From Prevotella sp. (GTDB taxonomy: Bacteria; Bacteroidota; Bacteroidia; Bacteroidales; Bacteroidaceae): a stretch of DNA of 60,055 bases. Location of the stretch: assembly GCA_017619275.1 (NCBI GenBank), contig JAFZSR010000008.1, forward strand, positions 1-60,055, in the 5' to 3' direction. The translations under genes and the position numbers were made by a program. The notes beneath the pieces were generated by a model that was given only the letters and a program-made list of their open reading frames with translations, ran no database searches and was not told the origin of the DNA. Shown here piece after piece: positions 31,631 through 40,222 of the stretch (the stretch's first letter is position 1; every line of letters begins with the position of its first letter).

Positions 31631-33820
31631 CTAATTGACGAAAGCAATCTTAGCCACTACCCCCTTGCTGCCATCGCTCTTTGCGGTGGCTACCATATAG
31701 ATGCCACTGGCCACACGCCGGCCCTGACGGTCGCAACCATCCCATGTGAAGGTGCCACCATTGCTGCGTCCCTCGGCAATGAGTTTGCCACTGGCTGAAA
31801 GAATCTTCACATCGGCATCAAACGAGAGGCCCACCACGCTGATCAATCCGTTATAGGTGGAAAGCACAGGGTTGGGATAGGCATATACATTGTCTTTGGT
31901 CATCTCGATGGCTGCTTCGGTGGCATCGGCCTGATAGGAGCAGAGTCCTTGGTCGGTGCCGAAGTAGACAATGCCCGTGGCATCATCGATGGCGATGGAT
32001 TCAATATGGTTGGAGATGAGCTTGCTGTTGGTCGTCGTGAAATGCTGTAACTGCTCCATATTGTCGGCGCTGATGAGATAGACACCGCCGCCATCGGTGC
32101 CCAGCCACTTGCGGTCGGCACCATCGATGGTGATGGCCGAGATGTCGACACCCGTCATCAGGTAGTCGGCGTAGTTCGAGCCGTCGTTGCGGGGCACCTT
32201 AATCTGGGTCATGCCCAGTTCGGGGTCTTGCTGTTGCTGCTCATCGAACATGAAGAGTCCTTTGTCGGTGCCCACCCACAGGTTCTGGTAGCGGTCGAAC
32301 ACCATTCCGTGAATGCTGAAGACGGTATAGGTCACACCATCTTGGTTCACGAAATCGGCAAAGCGCTGAATTCTTCCAGTAGTGGGATTGATTTTGATGA
32401 GACAAGCCATGTCGTGGTGGTCGTTGGCCATCCACACATTTCCGTTTTGGTCGATGGTAGTGCTGCGCAAGATGCGAAGTCGGTTACCATTGTTATACAG
32501 CAGTTCGTCGTCGTAGGTTGTCCATTCTTCGGTTTTGGTGTTGAGGCACAGCACCATATTTCCCTTTGAATTGTGCGAGCTGCACGACATCCAGAGCATT
32601 CCATTATCGTCGAAACAGAGTCCTTCAACACGCACGTAGTCGGGATTTTCGCCAGAGCTGGAATTAAGCGGACTGTTGGAAGGGGTATAGTTCTTTACCA
32701 ACTCACCATTCTGCAGTTTGTAGAGTCCTGTTCCGCAGGTACTCACGTAGATGATGGAGTTGTCGTCTTTGTCGATGGCCATGCTGGTGGCATCGATGAA
32801 GCGGGTGCCCTCCAAGGGTTGCAGGTTGGTAATGCAGTTCCAGTTGTTGTTGCGGTCGAGAATCTGTGCGCATCCTGGACGGAAGAATTGTGTGCCGTCG
32901 CGCCATCCACCGCCAGTGGTGTAGAGGTGGTCACCAGTAAACTTCATGTAATTGAAATGATTGTAGGCAGGACCATCGGGGTTGAGCGTCTCCACTAGCT
33001 CGTGGTAGGTGTCCCAGTCGCTGTTGTCGGCGTTGTAGATGCCGGCGGGAACCGTTTCGGTGTATTCCCAGCTGTGGGGGTCGATGAGGTTGCGGGTCAT
33101 CAGGGCGCGGTGGTTACCCTCGATGATAACGGTTTTCTTCGACGGTTTCTTGTTGTTGCCCGAACCGGTGTATTCCACAACCACGTCGCTCACCACAACG
33201 CCCGGACTGAGCGTACTGTTGTCGATGTCGTAGTCAACGCGGTTGAAGGTGTCGCGGGTCTTGATGTAGATGTAGCCGTCGGCAATACCCATGCTGATGG
33301 CGTTGCGGTTGAGGATGTACGACTCGCTCACCTCGCCTCGCTGCATGTTTATTTTCACCACGCCGAAGCCAGTGTTCAGATAGGCATAAATATCGTGGAC
33401 GTAGATGCCGTGAATGGTCTTGTCTTGCGTCATCGACTTGGAGTAGATGGCGCTGATGTTGGTGATGTTACCCTGCGCATCCATCAGGTCAATGTTCGAG
33501 TTGGTGTAGACAATCATGAGGCGGTTGGCAGCATTGTTCCAAGCTATGAGGTTGATGCCGTTGTCGCTCAGATTGCTCACCTTGTCGTAGGTGGTGATGC
33601 TTTGGTCGTTGAGGTTATAGCTGTAGAGGTTGTCGCTGGCACGCACAAACAGCTGGTGGCCTCCCTTCACAATCTGCTGTGGCTCGTGATAGGCCATGTA
33701 GGCGCGCCAGGTACCTACCTGCGCAAATAATGGACAATGAACAATGAATAGGATGGCGTGTACTATCCATCTGTGGTGATATGGTTTGAACGGGTGTTTC
33801 ATGAATAGTCTTTTTTTCAT
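31631..33820 (-). CDS. porZ: PorZ-like type IX secretion protein with T9SS sorting domain
   Basis: 729 residues (723 if the ATG at 33802 is used). An N-terminal export signal is followed by QVGTWRAYMAYHEPQQIV, the start of the PorZ family, two beta-propeller domains with short repeats (LYSYNLNDQSI, LNTGFGVVKINM, VSTCGTGLYKL, LWVGTDKGLFMF), and a C-terminal type A sorting domain of ~80 residues (AYPNPVLS ... GIYMVATA). In Porphyromonas PorZ sits on the cell surface and helps deliver anionic LPS to the type IX sortase. This is the clearest sign that the organism has a type IX system. The signal segment is encoded by an ATTCATTGTTCATTG microrepeat. Gap to rdgB is 16 bp. Confidence 0.78.
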   Translation of the reverse strand: MKKRLFMKHPFKPYHHRWIVHAILFIVHCPLFAQVGTWRAYMAYHEPQQIVKGGHQLFVRASDNLYSYNLNDQSITTYDKVSNLSDNGINLIAWNNAANRLMIVYTNSNIDLMDAQGNITNISAIYSKSMTQDKTIHGIYVHDIYAYLNTGFGVVKINMQRGEVSESYILNRNAISMGIADGYIYIKTRDTFNRVDYDIDNSTLSPGVVVSDVVVEYTGSGNNKKPSKKTVIIEGNHRALMTRNLIDPHSWEYTETVPAGIYNADNSDWDTYHELVETLNPDGPAYNHFNYMKFTGDHLYTTGGGWRDGTQFFRPGCAQILDRNNNWNCITNLQPLEGTRFIDATSMAIDKDDNSIIYVSTCGTGLYKLQNGELVKNYTPSNSPLNSSSGENPDYVRVEGLCFDDNGMLWMSCSSHNSKGNMVLCLNTKTEEWTTYDDELLYNNGNRLRILRSTTIDQNGNVWMANDHHDMACLIKINPTTGRIQRFADFVNQDGVTYTVFSIHGMVFDRYQNLWVGTDKGLFMFDEQQQQDPELGMTQIKVPRNDGSNYADYLMTGVDISAITIDGADRKWLGTDGGGVYLISADNMEQLQHFTTTNSKLISNHIESIAIDDATGIVYFGTDQGLCSYQADATEAAIEMTKDNVYAYPNPVLSTYNGLISVVGLSFDADVKILSASGKLIAEGRSNGGTFTWDGCDRQGRRVASGIYMVATAKSDGSKGVVAKIAFVN

Positions 33821-33836
33821 TGTTCATTAATCATTA

Positions 33837-34460
33837 TTATTCATTAGCTCCGCAGGAGCGCAAATATTCGCAAAGTTTCTGAGTGGCGCGGCCGCGGTGG
33901 CTTATTTGGTTTTTGGCTTCCTCGCCCATATCGGCAAAGGTGAGGTCGTAGCCATCGGGGCGGAAGATGGGGTCGTAGCCAAAGCCCCCTACCCCACTGC
34001 GCTCGCGCATAATCTCTCCCTCCACGATACCCTCGAAGAGGTGTTCCTCCTTCTCGGCGGTGTCGTGGTTCTTTCTTATTAACGCGAAGACGGTGCGAAA
34101 TCTTGCCTTGCGGTTGTTATTATTTCCTAATTCCTTGAGCAATCGAGCCATATTTGCCTCGCTGTCGTGGGGCGAAACGCTTTCATCCACAAGACTGGCA
34201 TAGCGGGCGCTATAAACGCCAGGCGCACCGCCAAGGGCTTCCACCTCCAAACCGGTATCGTCGGCGAAGACTTCCAAATGATAGTGCTGCCAGACGTATT
34301 CAGCCTTCAGACGGGCGTTCTCTTCGAGCGTCGTACCCGTCTCGGGGATGTCAACATCGCAGCCGATATCGTTTAATGAAAGCACTTCAAAACGGTCGCC
34401 CAGAATGTGGCGCACTTCTTGCAGCTTGTGCTGGTTGTTGGTGGCGAAGACAATTTTCAT
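33837..34460 (-). CDS. rdgB: non-canonical purine NTP pyrophosphatase (RdgB/HAM1)
   Basis: 207 residues. It removes ITP/dITP/XTP by cleavage to the monophosphate. Landmarks: [14 protein letters not shown] at the N-terminus, [41 protein letters not shown], and [28 protein letters not shown] at the C-terminus. The start overlaps the yitT stop by 4 bp (ATGA). Full length for the family. Confidence 0.93.
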   Translation of the reverse strand: MKIVFATNNQHKLQEVRHILGDRFEVLSLNDIGCDVDIPETGTTLEENARLKAEYVWQHYHLEVFADDTGLEVEALGGAPGVYSARYASLVDESVSPHDSEANMARLLKELGNNNNRKARFRTVFALIRKNHDTAEKEEHLFEGIVEGEIMRERSGVGGFGYDPIFRPDGYDLTFADMGEEAKNQISHRGRATQKLCEYLRSCGANE

Positions 34461-35380
34461 TTTTTTACTTTCACTTTTATCTGGTCGAAGCCCTCGCCAA
34501 AGACACCGATGACGGCGCTCTGCGACACGAAGGCGTTGGGGTCAATCATCTTGATGAGACGGAAGATGTGTGTGCTCTCGTTTTTCTTGGCCAGGATGCA
34601 AAGCACTTTTCGATCTTCGCCTGTGTACCAGCCGTGACCATCGAGGATGGTAACGCCGTGCTCCATGTGGACACCGATGGCGTTGGCTATCTCCTGCCAT
34701 TTGGACGAGAAGATGAGGAACTGCACCGACTGCCGCTGGCGGCCCATCAGGAAGTCGATCATAAAGTTCTCGATGACCATCGTGCAGAGGCCAAACACCA
34801 CCATATGGGCACGCTGCAGCATATCGCCAAATTGCGGGATGAGCAGACAGGTACCGATGATGATAAGGTCGAGGAAGGTGAGCACGGTGCCGAGGCTTAC
34901 GTCGCGGTATTTGTTTACCGAGGCGGCAATGATATCGGTGCCGCCCGTAGAACCGTTGTTCAGAAAGACAATGGCCAGCGCTGAACCTGTCATCGTACAG
35001 CCGAGGATAAGCGACATGAAGTTCTGCCCCTCGCCCAGTATTTTCACAAAGTGGCCAGCCTCGTCAAGAGGCATAAGACTCTGAAAGAGTCCCAGCAGGA
35101 ACGACAGCATGGTGAAGGCGTAGATGGTCTTCGACAGGAACCTCCAGCCCAGAATGCGAAGCGCCACAACGCCCAAGACGACGTTGATGCCGAAATACGT
35201 GTACTCCAACGGGAAGCTGGTGGCATAGAACACGATGGCAGAGATACCGGCCACACCGCCCGTCACAATCTCGTAGGGCATGAGGAAGACGGTGAAGCCG
35301 AAAGCATACAATATGAGGCCGAGGGTTATGAACACATAATCCCCGACCTCTTTCAGAATCATTTTGTGGTCAATAGTCAT
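34457..35380 (-). CDS. YitT-family membrane protein
   Basis: 307 residues with five or six membrane spans (for example [69 protein letters not shown]) followed by a cytosolic DUF2179-type domain from about 215 ([19 protein letters not shown] to the end). Transport role unknown. Its start directly abuts the leuS stop, and its stop overlaps rdgB by 4 bp, so it belongs to the leuS operon. Confidence 0.85.
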   Translation of the reverse strand: MTIDHKMILKEVGDYVFITLGLILYAFGFTVFLMPYEIVTGGVAGISAIVFYATSFPLEYTYFGINVVLGVVALRILGWRFLSKTIYAFTMLSFLLGLFQSLMPLDEAGHFVKILGEGQNFMSLILGCTMTGSALAIVFLNNGSTGGTDIIAASVNKYRDVSLGTVLTFLDLIIIGTCLLIPQFGDMLQRAHMVVFGLCTMVIENFMIDFLMGRQRQSVQFLIFSSKWQEIANAIGVHMEHGVTILDGHGWYTGEDRKVLCILAKKNESTHIFRLIKMIDPNAFVSQSAVIGVFGEGFDQIKVKVKK

Positions 35381-38227
35381 TTATTTACATACTATGTTCA
35401 CCATGCGCTTGGGTACAATGATAATCTTCACAATCTGCTTGCCGTCGGTGTACTTGGCGGTACGCTCATCGGCACGCACGGCCTGCTCGATGGTGGCATT
35501 GTCGGCATCGGCGGGGAACTGCATGTCGAAGCGGATTTTTCCGTTGAACTGCACGCCAAGCTTGATTTGACTTTCCACCAGGTACTCCTCGTTCCACTTG
35601 GGCCACTGGGCATCGCAGACGCTGCCCTCGCCGCCTAACTGCTCCCACAGCTCCTCGGCAATGTGAGGCGAGAAGGGGGCGATGAGCGTCACAAGGGTCT
35701 TCATCACTTCGCGGTTCTGGCACTTCAGCTGTGAAAGTTCATTTACGCAAATCATAAAGGCCGAGATGGCGGTGTTGTAGGAGAAGGCCTCGATGTCCTG
35801 CGTCACCTTCTTGATGAGCTTATGAAGGCTCTTCAGCTCCTCAGGAGAAGCCGCTGTTTCCTTTGCTGCAACACTGTTGCAGCATGGAGAGACGAGGTTC
35901 CAGAAGCGGCGCAGGAAGCGGTGGCTGCCCTCGATGTTGTTGGTGTCCCAAGGCTTCGACTGTTCCACAGGGCCGAGGAACATCTCGAAGAGACGCAGGG
36001 TGTCGGCGCCGTACTTCTCGATGACATCGTCGGGATTCACCACGTTGAACATCGACTTCGACATCTTCTCGATGGCCCAGCCGCAGATGTACTTACCGTC
36101 TTCCAGAATGAACTCGGCGTTCTCGTATTCTGGACGCCAGGCTTTGAATGCTTCGATGTCGAGCACGTCGCCATGCACGATGTTCACATCCACATGGATG
36201 GGCGTCACGTTGTACTGGTCTTTCAATCCAAGGCTGACAAACTTTCCTTTTTCAGCACCTTCTTCGATACGGTAGACGAAGTTGGAGCGTCCTTGAATCA
36301 TACCTTGGTTAATGAGCTTCTTGAAAGGCTCGTCTTCGCAGATGTAGCCGCTGTCGAAGAGGAACTTATTCCAGAAGCGAGAGTAGATGAGGTGGCCAGT
36401 GGCGTGCTCGCTACCGCCGACGTAGAGGTCGACGTTGCGCCAATATTCGTTCACATCAGGGTTCACTAGGGCTTTGCTGTTGTGTGGGTCTTCATAGCGC
36501 AGATAGTAGGCGCTGCTGCCAGCAAAGCCAGGCATGGTATTCAGTTCCAATGGGAAGACGCTCTTGTTGTCGATTTCGTCAACCGACACCACTTTGTCCG
36601 TCTTTGTGTCCCAGGCCCACATCTTGGCGCGGCCCAGCGGCGGCTCGCCCGTCTCAGTAGGCTTGTACTCGTCGATTTCGGGCAGCTCCAGAGGGAGGCA
36701 CTCGCGTGGAATCATATAGGGCATGCCATCCTTATAATAGACGGGGAAGGGCTCGCCCCAATAGCGCTGACGCGAGAAGATGGCATCGCGCAGACGGTAG
36801 TTCACCTTCACGCGGCCCAGTCCTTTCTTGGTGACAAATTCCTTAGTGGCGGCGATGGCCTCTTTCACGGTCAAGCCGTTCAGCGAGAAGCCATCGAGCG
36901 ATGTCTTTCCAGCGGCGGGCGAGTTCATCACAATGCCTTCCTTGGCGTCGAAACTCTCTTCCGAAATGTCGGCACCTTCGATGAGCGGGAGGATAGGCAG
37001 GTTGAAATGCTTGGCGAAAGCATAGTCGCGACTGTCGTGGGCAGGAACGGCCATGATGGCACCTGTGCCGTAGCCGGCCAGCACATATTCTGCAATCCAG
37101 ATGGGAATCTTCTCGCCAGTGAAGGGATTAATGGCATAGCTGCCAGAGAACACGCCCGTGACGGTATGGTCGATCTGACGCTCGCGCTCGGTGCGCTTCT
37201 TCACATAAGCGAGGTAATCGTTTACGGCAGCCTGCTGATCGGGAGTGGTAAGTTCCTGCACCAGTTCGCTCTCAGGAGCCAGCACCATGAAGGTAACACC
37301 GAAGATGGTGTCGGCGCGTGTGGTGAAGATGGTGAAATGCTTGTCGCTGTCGGCCACGTTAAACTCCATCTCTGTTCCTTCCGAGCGACCAATCCAGTTG
37401 CGCTGGGCTTCCTTGATGCTATCGCTCCAGTCAATCTCCTCCAGTCCATCGAGCAGACGCTGTGCGAAAGCACTTATGCGCAGACACCACTGGCGCATCT
37501 TCTTCTGCTCCACAGGGAAGCCACCACGCACGCTGACGCCGTCGACCACCTCGTCGTTGGCCAGCACCGTGCCCAAGCCGGGACACCAGTTCACCATCGT
37601 GTCGGCCAGATAAGCAATGCGATAGTTCATCAGCACCTCCTGCTTTTTCTTCTCAGAGAAGTTTGCCCATTCCGAGGCGGTGAAATGCAGCTCTTCCGTT
37701 CCCAGTGCCCCGCAGTTCTCGGTACCCATCAGTTCGAAGTGCTCGATGAGCTTGATGGTGGGCTGCACTTTTTGCGACGAGATGCTGTAGTAGCTTTTGA
37801 ACATGCGCTCGAAAGCCCACTGCGTCCAATGGTAATAGTCGGGGTCGCAGGTGCGCACCTCGCGGCTCCAGTCGAAGCAGAAGCCAATCTTGTCGAGCTG
37901 CTCGCGATAACGGTTGATGTTCTGTTCGGTGGTGATGGCGGGGTGCTGTCCCGTCTGTATGGCGTATTGCTCGGCGGGCAGACCGTAGGCATCGTAGCCC
38001 ATGGGATTCAACACGTTGTAGCCCTGCTGGCGCTTGTAGCGGGCATAGATGTCGCTGGCGATATAGCCCAACGGATGACCCACGTGCAGTCCGGCTCCAC
38101 TGGGATAGGGGAACATGTTCAGCACGTAGAACTTTTTCTTCTTTTCGTCTTCAACAACGCGGTAGGTGCCTTGTTCCACCCAGCGCTTCTGCCATTTCTT
38201 CTCGATGTCTCTGAAGTTGTATTCCAT
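35381..38227 (-). CDS. leuS: leucyl-tRNA synthetase
   Basis: 948 residues, class I synthetase. The HIGH-type motif is [12 protein letters not shown], the editing (CP1) domain lies roughly between 225 and 430 with [12 protein letters not shown], and the KMSKS motif is [15 protein letters not shown]. The C-terminal anticodon-binding domain follows. Start confirmed by a consensus promoter at 38261-38291. First gene of a five-gene leftward run (leuS, yitT, rdgB, porZ, cotH). Confidence 0.96.
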   Translation of the reverse strand: MEYNFRDIEKKWQKRWVEQGTYRVVEDEKKKKFYVLNMFPYPSGAGLHVGHPLGYIASDIYARYKRQQGYNVLNPMGYDAYGLPAEQYAIQTGQHPAITTEQNINRYREQLDKIGFCFDWSREVRTCDPDYYHWTQWAFERMFKSYYSISSQKVQPTIKLIEHFELMGTENCGALGTEELHFTASEWANFSEKKKQEVLMNYRIAYLADTMVNWCPGLGTVLANDEVVDGVSVRGGFPVEQKKMRQWCLRISAFAQRLLDGLEEIDWSDSIKEAQRNWIGRSEGTEMEFNVADSDKHFTIFTTRADTIFGVTFMVLAPESELVQELTTPDQQAAVNDYLAYVKKRTERERQIDHTVTGVFSGSYAINPFTGEKIPIWIAEYVLAGYGTGAIMAVPAHDSRDYAFAKHFNLPILPLIEGADISEESFDAKEGIVMNSPAAGKTSLDGFSLNGLTVKEAIAATKEFVTKKGLGRVKVNYRLRDAIFSRQRYWGEPFPVYYKDGMPYMIPRECLPLELPEIDEYKPTETGEPPLGRAKMWAWDTKTDKVVSVDEIDNKSVFPLELNTMPGFAGSSAYYLRYEDPHNSKALVNPDVNEYWRNVDLYVGGSEHATGHLIYSRFWNKFLFDSGYICEDEPFKKLINQGMIQGRSNFVYRIEEGAEKGKFVSLGLKDQYNVTPIHVDVNIVHGDVLDIEAFKAWRPEYENAEFILEDGKYICGWAIEKMSKSMFNVVNPDDVIEKYGADTLRLFEMFLGPVEQSKPWDTNNIEGSHRFLRRFWNLVSPCCNSVAAKETAASPEELKSLHKLIKKVTQDIEAFSYNTAISAFMICVNELSQLKCQNREVMKTLVTLIAPFSPHIAEELWEQLGGEGSVCDAQWPKWNEEYLVESQIKLGVQFNGKIRFDMQFPADADNATIEQAVRADERTAKYTDGKQIVKIIIVPKRMVNIVCK

Positions 38228-38260
38228 AATTGTTTGTCGTTGTTTCCTGATTTAAAACTG

Positions 38261-38291
38261 CAAAGGTACGCCAAAAAGGCGAAACTGCAAA
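38261..38291 (-). promoter_or_regulatory. Bacteroidetes promoter for leuS
   Basis: Minus-strand TTTG (38288-38291), 19-bp spacer, TACCTTTG (38261-38268), 33 bp upstream of the leuS start. Confidence 0.85.
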
Positions 38292-38314
38292 AGAAAACGC
38301 GGAAAATCTTTATT

Positions 38315-40222
38315 TTAGAGCAGATAGCCGTGTTTCTTCAGCTGTGTTTCGAACTTGCGGATGTCCTCGGTCTTCACCAACAGGCGATAGCCTTCGGCGC
38401 GAATGACGATGGCGCGCAGCGTGGGGTCGGTGGTGACGAGTTGTATCAATTCGGTGTTGTCGGGCTGCAGCGTATAGTGGCGGTAGCTGATGCGGTCTTC
38501 CATCAATGGATGGCAATGCTGAAGCAACTGTTGGAAGAACTGTTGCCACAGCGGGGGCAGTTCGTCGGCGATGAACTGTCGGAAGATGCTTATTTTGCTT
38601 TCCACGTCCTCACGCGTATGGCAGTTGCTGAGAAACGACATCGGCGACGTTTGAAAGCGGTTGGCCGAAATGGGTACGCTGGTGTCCATGAGCAGCTGGG
38701 CGTAGGGGTTGGGATTTACGAGCGAGCGGATGATGAGCCGGTCGGGATCCAGCTCAAAGTAAGCCATGTGCTCCATTTCGGGGGCTTCGTAGTCGGCGGT
38801 GACACCCAGCACATAACGTCCCAGGGGAGTGAGCCGCAGATATTTCAGTTGAGTAAATGGCGTAGTATTCGAATACTCGTATTCGTCGAGGGCAATCTCG
38901 GCTAAGCCCAGACTGCACAGCAGGAAGGCAAACGACTGCAAGCCCGTGTAGCCAAACTCATCGGTATAATGCTCCACGGTGATGTAACGCTGGCTGTATT
39001 CGTTCACCACATCATTGCTGCTTTTCTCGTTGCTTTGGTGAAACACCTGTGTATTGATGAAGCTCATGCTGCCGTTGCTGTCGAGGGTGGTGATTTGGAA
39101 GAAGATGTCGTCGATGGGCACCCACTGCCTTGGTTCCGATTGCATCCATTGCAGCATGCGCACGCACAGCTGCAGCAGATGGTTCCACTCGGTGAAGCTC
39201 TGGCGCAGCCCTTTGATGTAGGGATAGATGAGACTGGGCAGGTTGGTTTGGAGCTTTTCCAAGTTTCCGAAGAGCTCTTTCAGCGTTTCTTCGTAATTGT
39301 CGGTGAGCTTCTTTTTATTGTTTTTCTTTAGCTCGTTCAGCACCAGCGTCTGCACGTAGAAGTTGGCACGCATCATCTGCTGGTATTGATTGTTGCTGTT
39401 GGTGAAGAATTCCTGCATCGACAGCTTTTTGTTGGCACGTTTGATGTCGGCTTGGCCGATACCTTTCTTCTTCATTTCAAACTCTCCTTGGCTGATGAGG
39501 CTGCTGAGCAGCTTGAAGTGGCTTTGGCTGTCAGCTTCCAGTTCTATGGTGCGCCAGTTGCCCTTGGGCAAGTCCTCGGTGGCGTGGCTTCCTTCGCCCA
39601 ACAACTGATAGAAGAAGATGGGGAAGAAGATGCCGCGCACAGTATTGTTTACCGTGATATAGTTCTCTGTATCACGATAGCCGTATTTGTTCATCTCACT
39701 CGACAGATGGTTGGCTATGCTGAAAAAGCAGTATTCGCGCTTGTTCCAGGTGAAGCTTCCACCGCTGTAATAGTAGTAGGAGCGTTGCTCGTTGAAGAGG
39801 TCGCTCTTCGTCTGAAGGATTTTCTTGGCCGAGGTTTGCGAGACGTAGTTTTTGAGCAGGATAGTGCGCCACAGGGTCTTCATTTCTTCCGACAGGGAGT
39901 CGACATATATCCGCAGGTTCTGCTGGCTGGCCAGGATGATGGCCACGCCGCGTGCTACCTCGCTTTTGATGGTGTTGGTCTTCACCATTAGGGTTAATTC
40001 GACGGCTCGGCGAACGCGTCCGTTTTGGGTGCTCAGGAAAATATCCCCATGCTGGCTGAACCAAGGGGTGAACGCATCGGCATAGTTTAACAGCTGCTGC
40101 TTGTTGCAGCGGGAGTTGAGCAGTTCGGCCATGGCGTTCCACTGTTCTTTGGGTGGCTCTTCGAGCACCAGGTTCTGGGGCATTGCTTCGCCGAAGAGAT
40201 TGGTGTTTGGTGTGGTGATCAT
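38315..40222 (-). CDS. uncharacterised 635-residue protein coupled to the SNF2 ATPase
   Basis: 635 residues from MITTPNTNLFGEAMP; the start overlaps the SNF2 stop by 4 bp (ATGA), strongly suggesting coupling. An in-frame extension to 40444 lies wholly within SNF2 and is rejected. No domain was recognised with certainty. A central helical region contains a Lys-rich segment (NELKKNNKKKLTDNYEE). The C-terminal third has a winged-helix-like stretch (FTQLKYLRLTPLGRYVLG) followed by a segment resembling helicase-associated domains (FELDPDRLIIRSLVNPNPYAQL). A partner or regulator of the remodeller is the simplest reading; this is inference. Confidence 0.65.
   Translation of the reverse strand: MITTPNTNLFGEAMPQNLVLEEPPKEQWNAMAELLNSRCNKQQLLNYADAFTPWFSQHGDIFLSTQNGRVRRAVELTLMVKTNTIKSEVARGVAIILASQQNLRIYVDSLSEEMKTLWRTILLKNYVSQTSAKKILQTKSDLFNEQRSYYYYSGGSFTWNKREYCFFSIANHLSSEMNKYGYRDTENYITVNNTVRGIFFPIFFYQLLGEGSHATEDLPKGNWRTIELEADSQSHFKLLSSLISQGEFEMKKKGIGQADIKRANKKLSMQEFFTNSNNQYQQMMRANFYVQTLVLNELKKNNKKKLTDNYEETLKELFGNLEKLQTNLPSLIYPYIKGLRQSFTEWNHLLQLCVRMLQWMQSEPRQWVPIDDIFFQITTLDSNGSMSFINTQVFHQSNEKSSNDVVNEYSQRYITVEHYTDEFGYTGLQSFAFLLCSLGLAEIALDEYEYSNTTPFTQLKYLRLTPLGRYVLGVTADYEAPEMEHMAYFELDPDRLIIRSLVNPNPYAQLLMDTSVPISANRFQTSPMSFLSNCHTREDVESKISIFRQFIADELPPLWQQFFQQLLQHCHPLMEDRISYRHYTLQPDNTELIQLVTTDPTLRAIVIRAEGYRLLVKTEDIRKFETQLKKHGYLL

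Noticed and set aside
36482-38905. Very long plus-strand open frame opposite leuS
   Set aside because: leuS on the other strand has all synthetase motifs; the antisense frame is a codon-bias artefact in GC-rich coding DNA.
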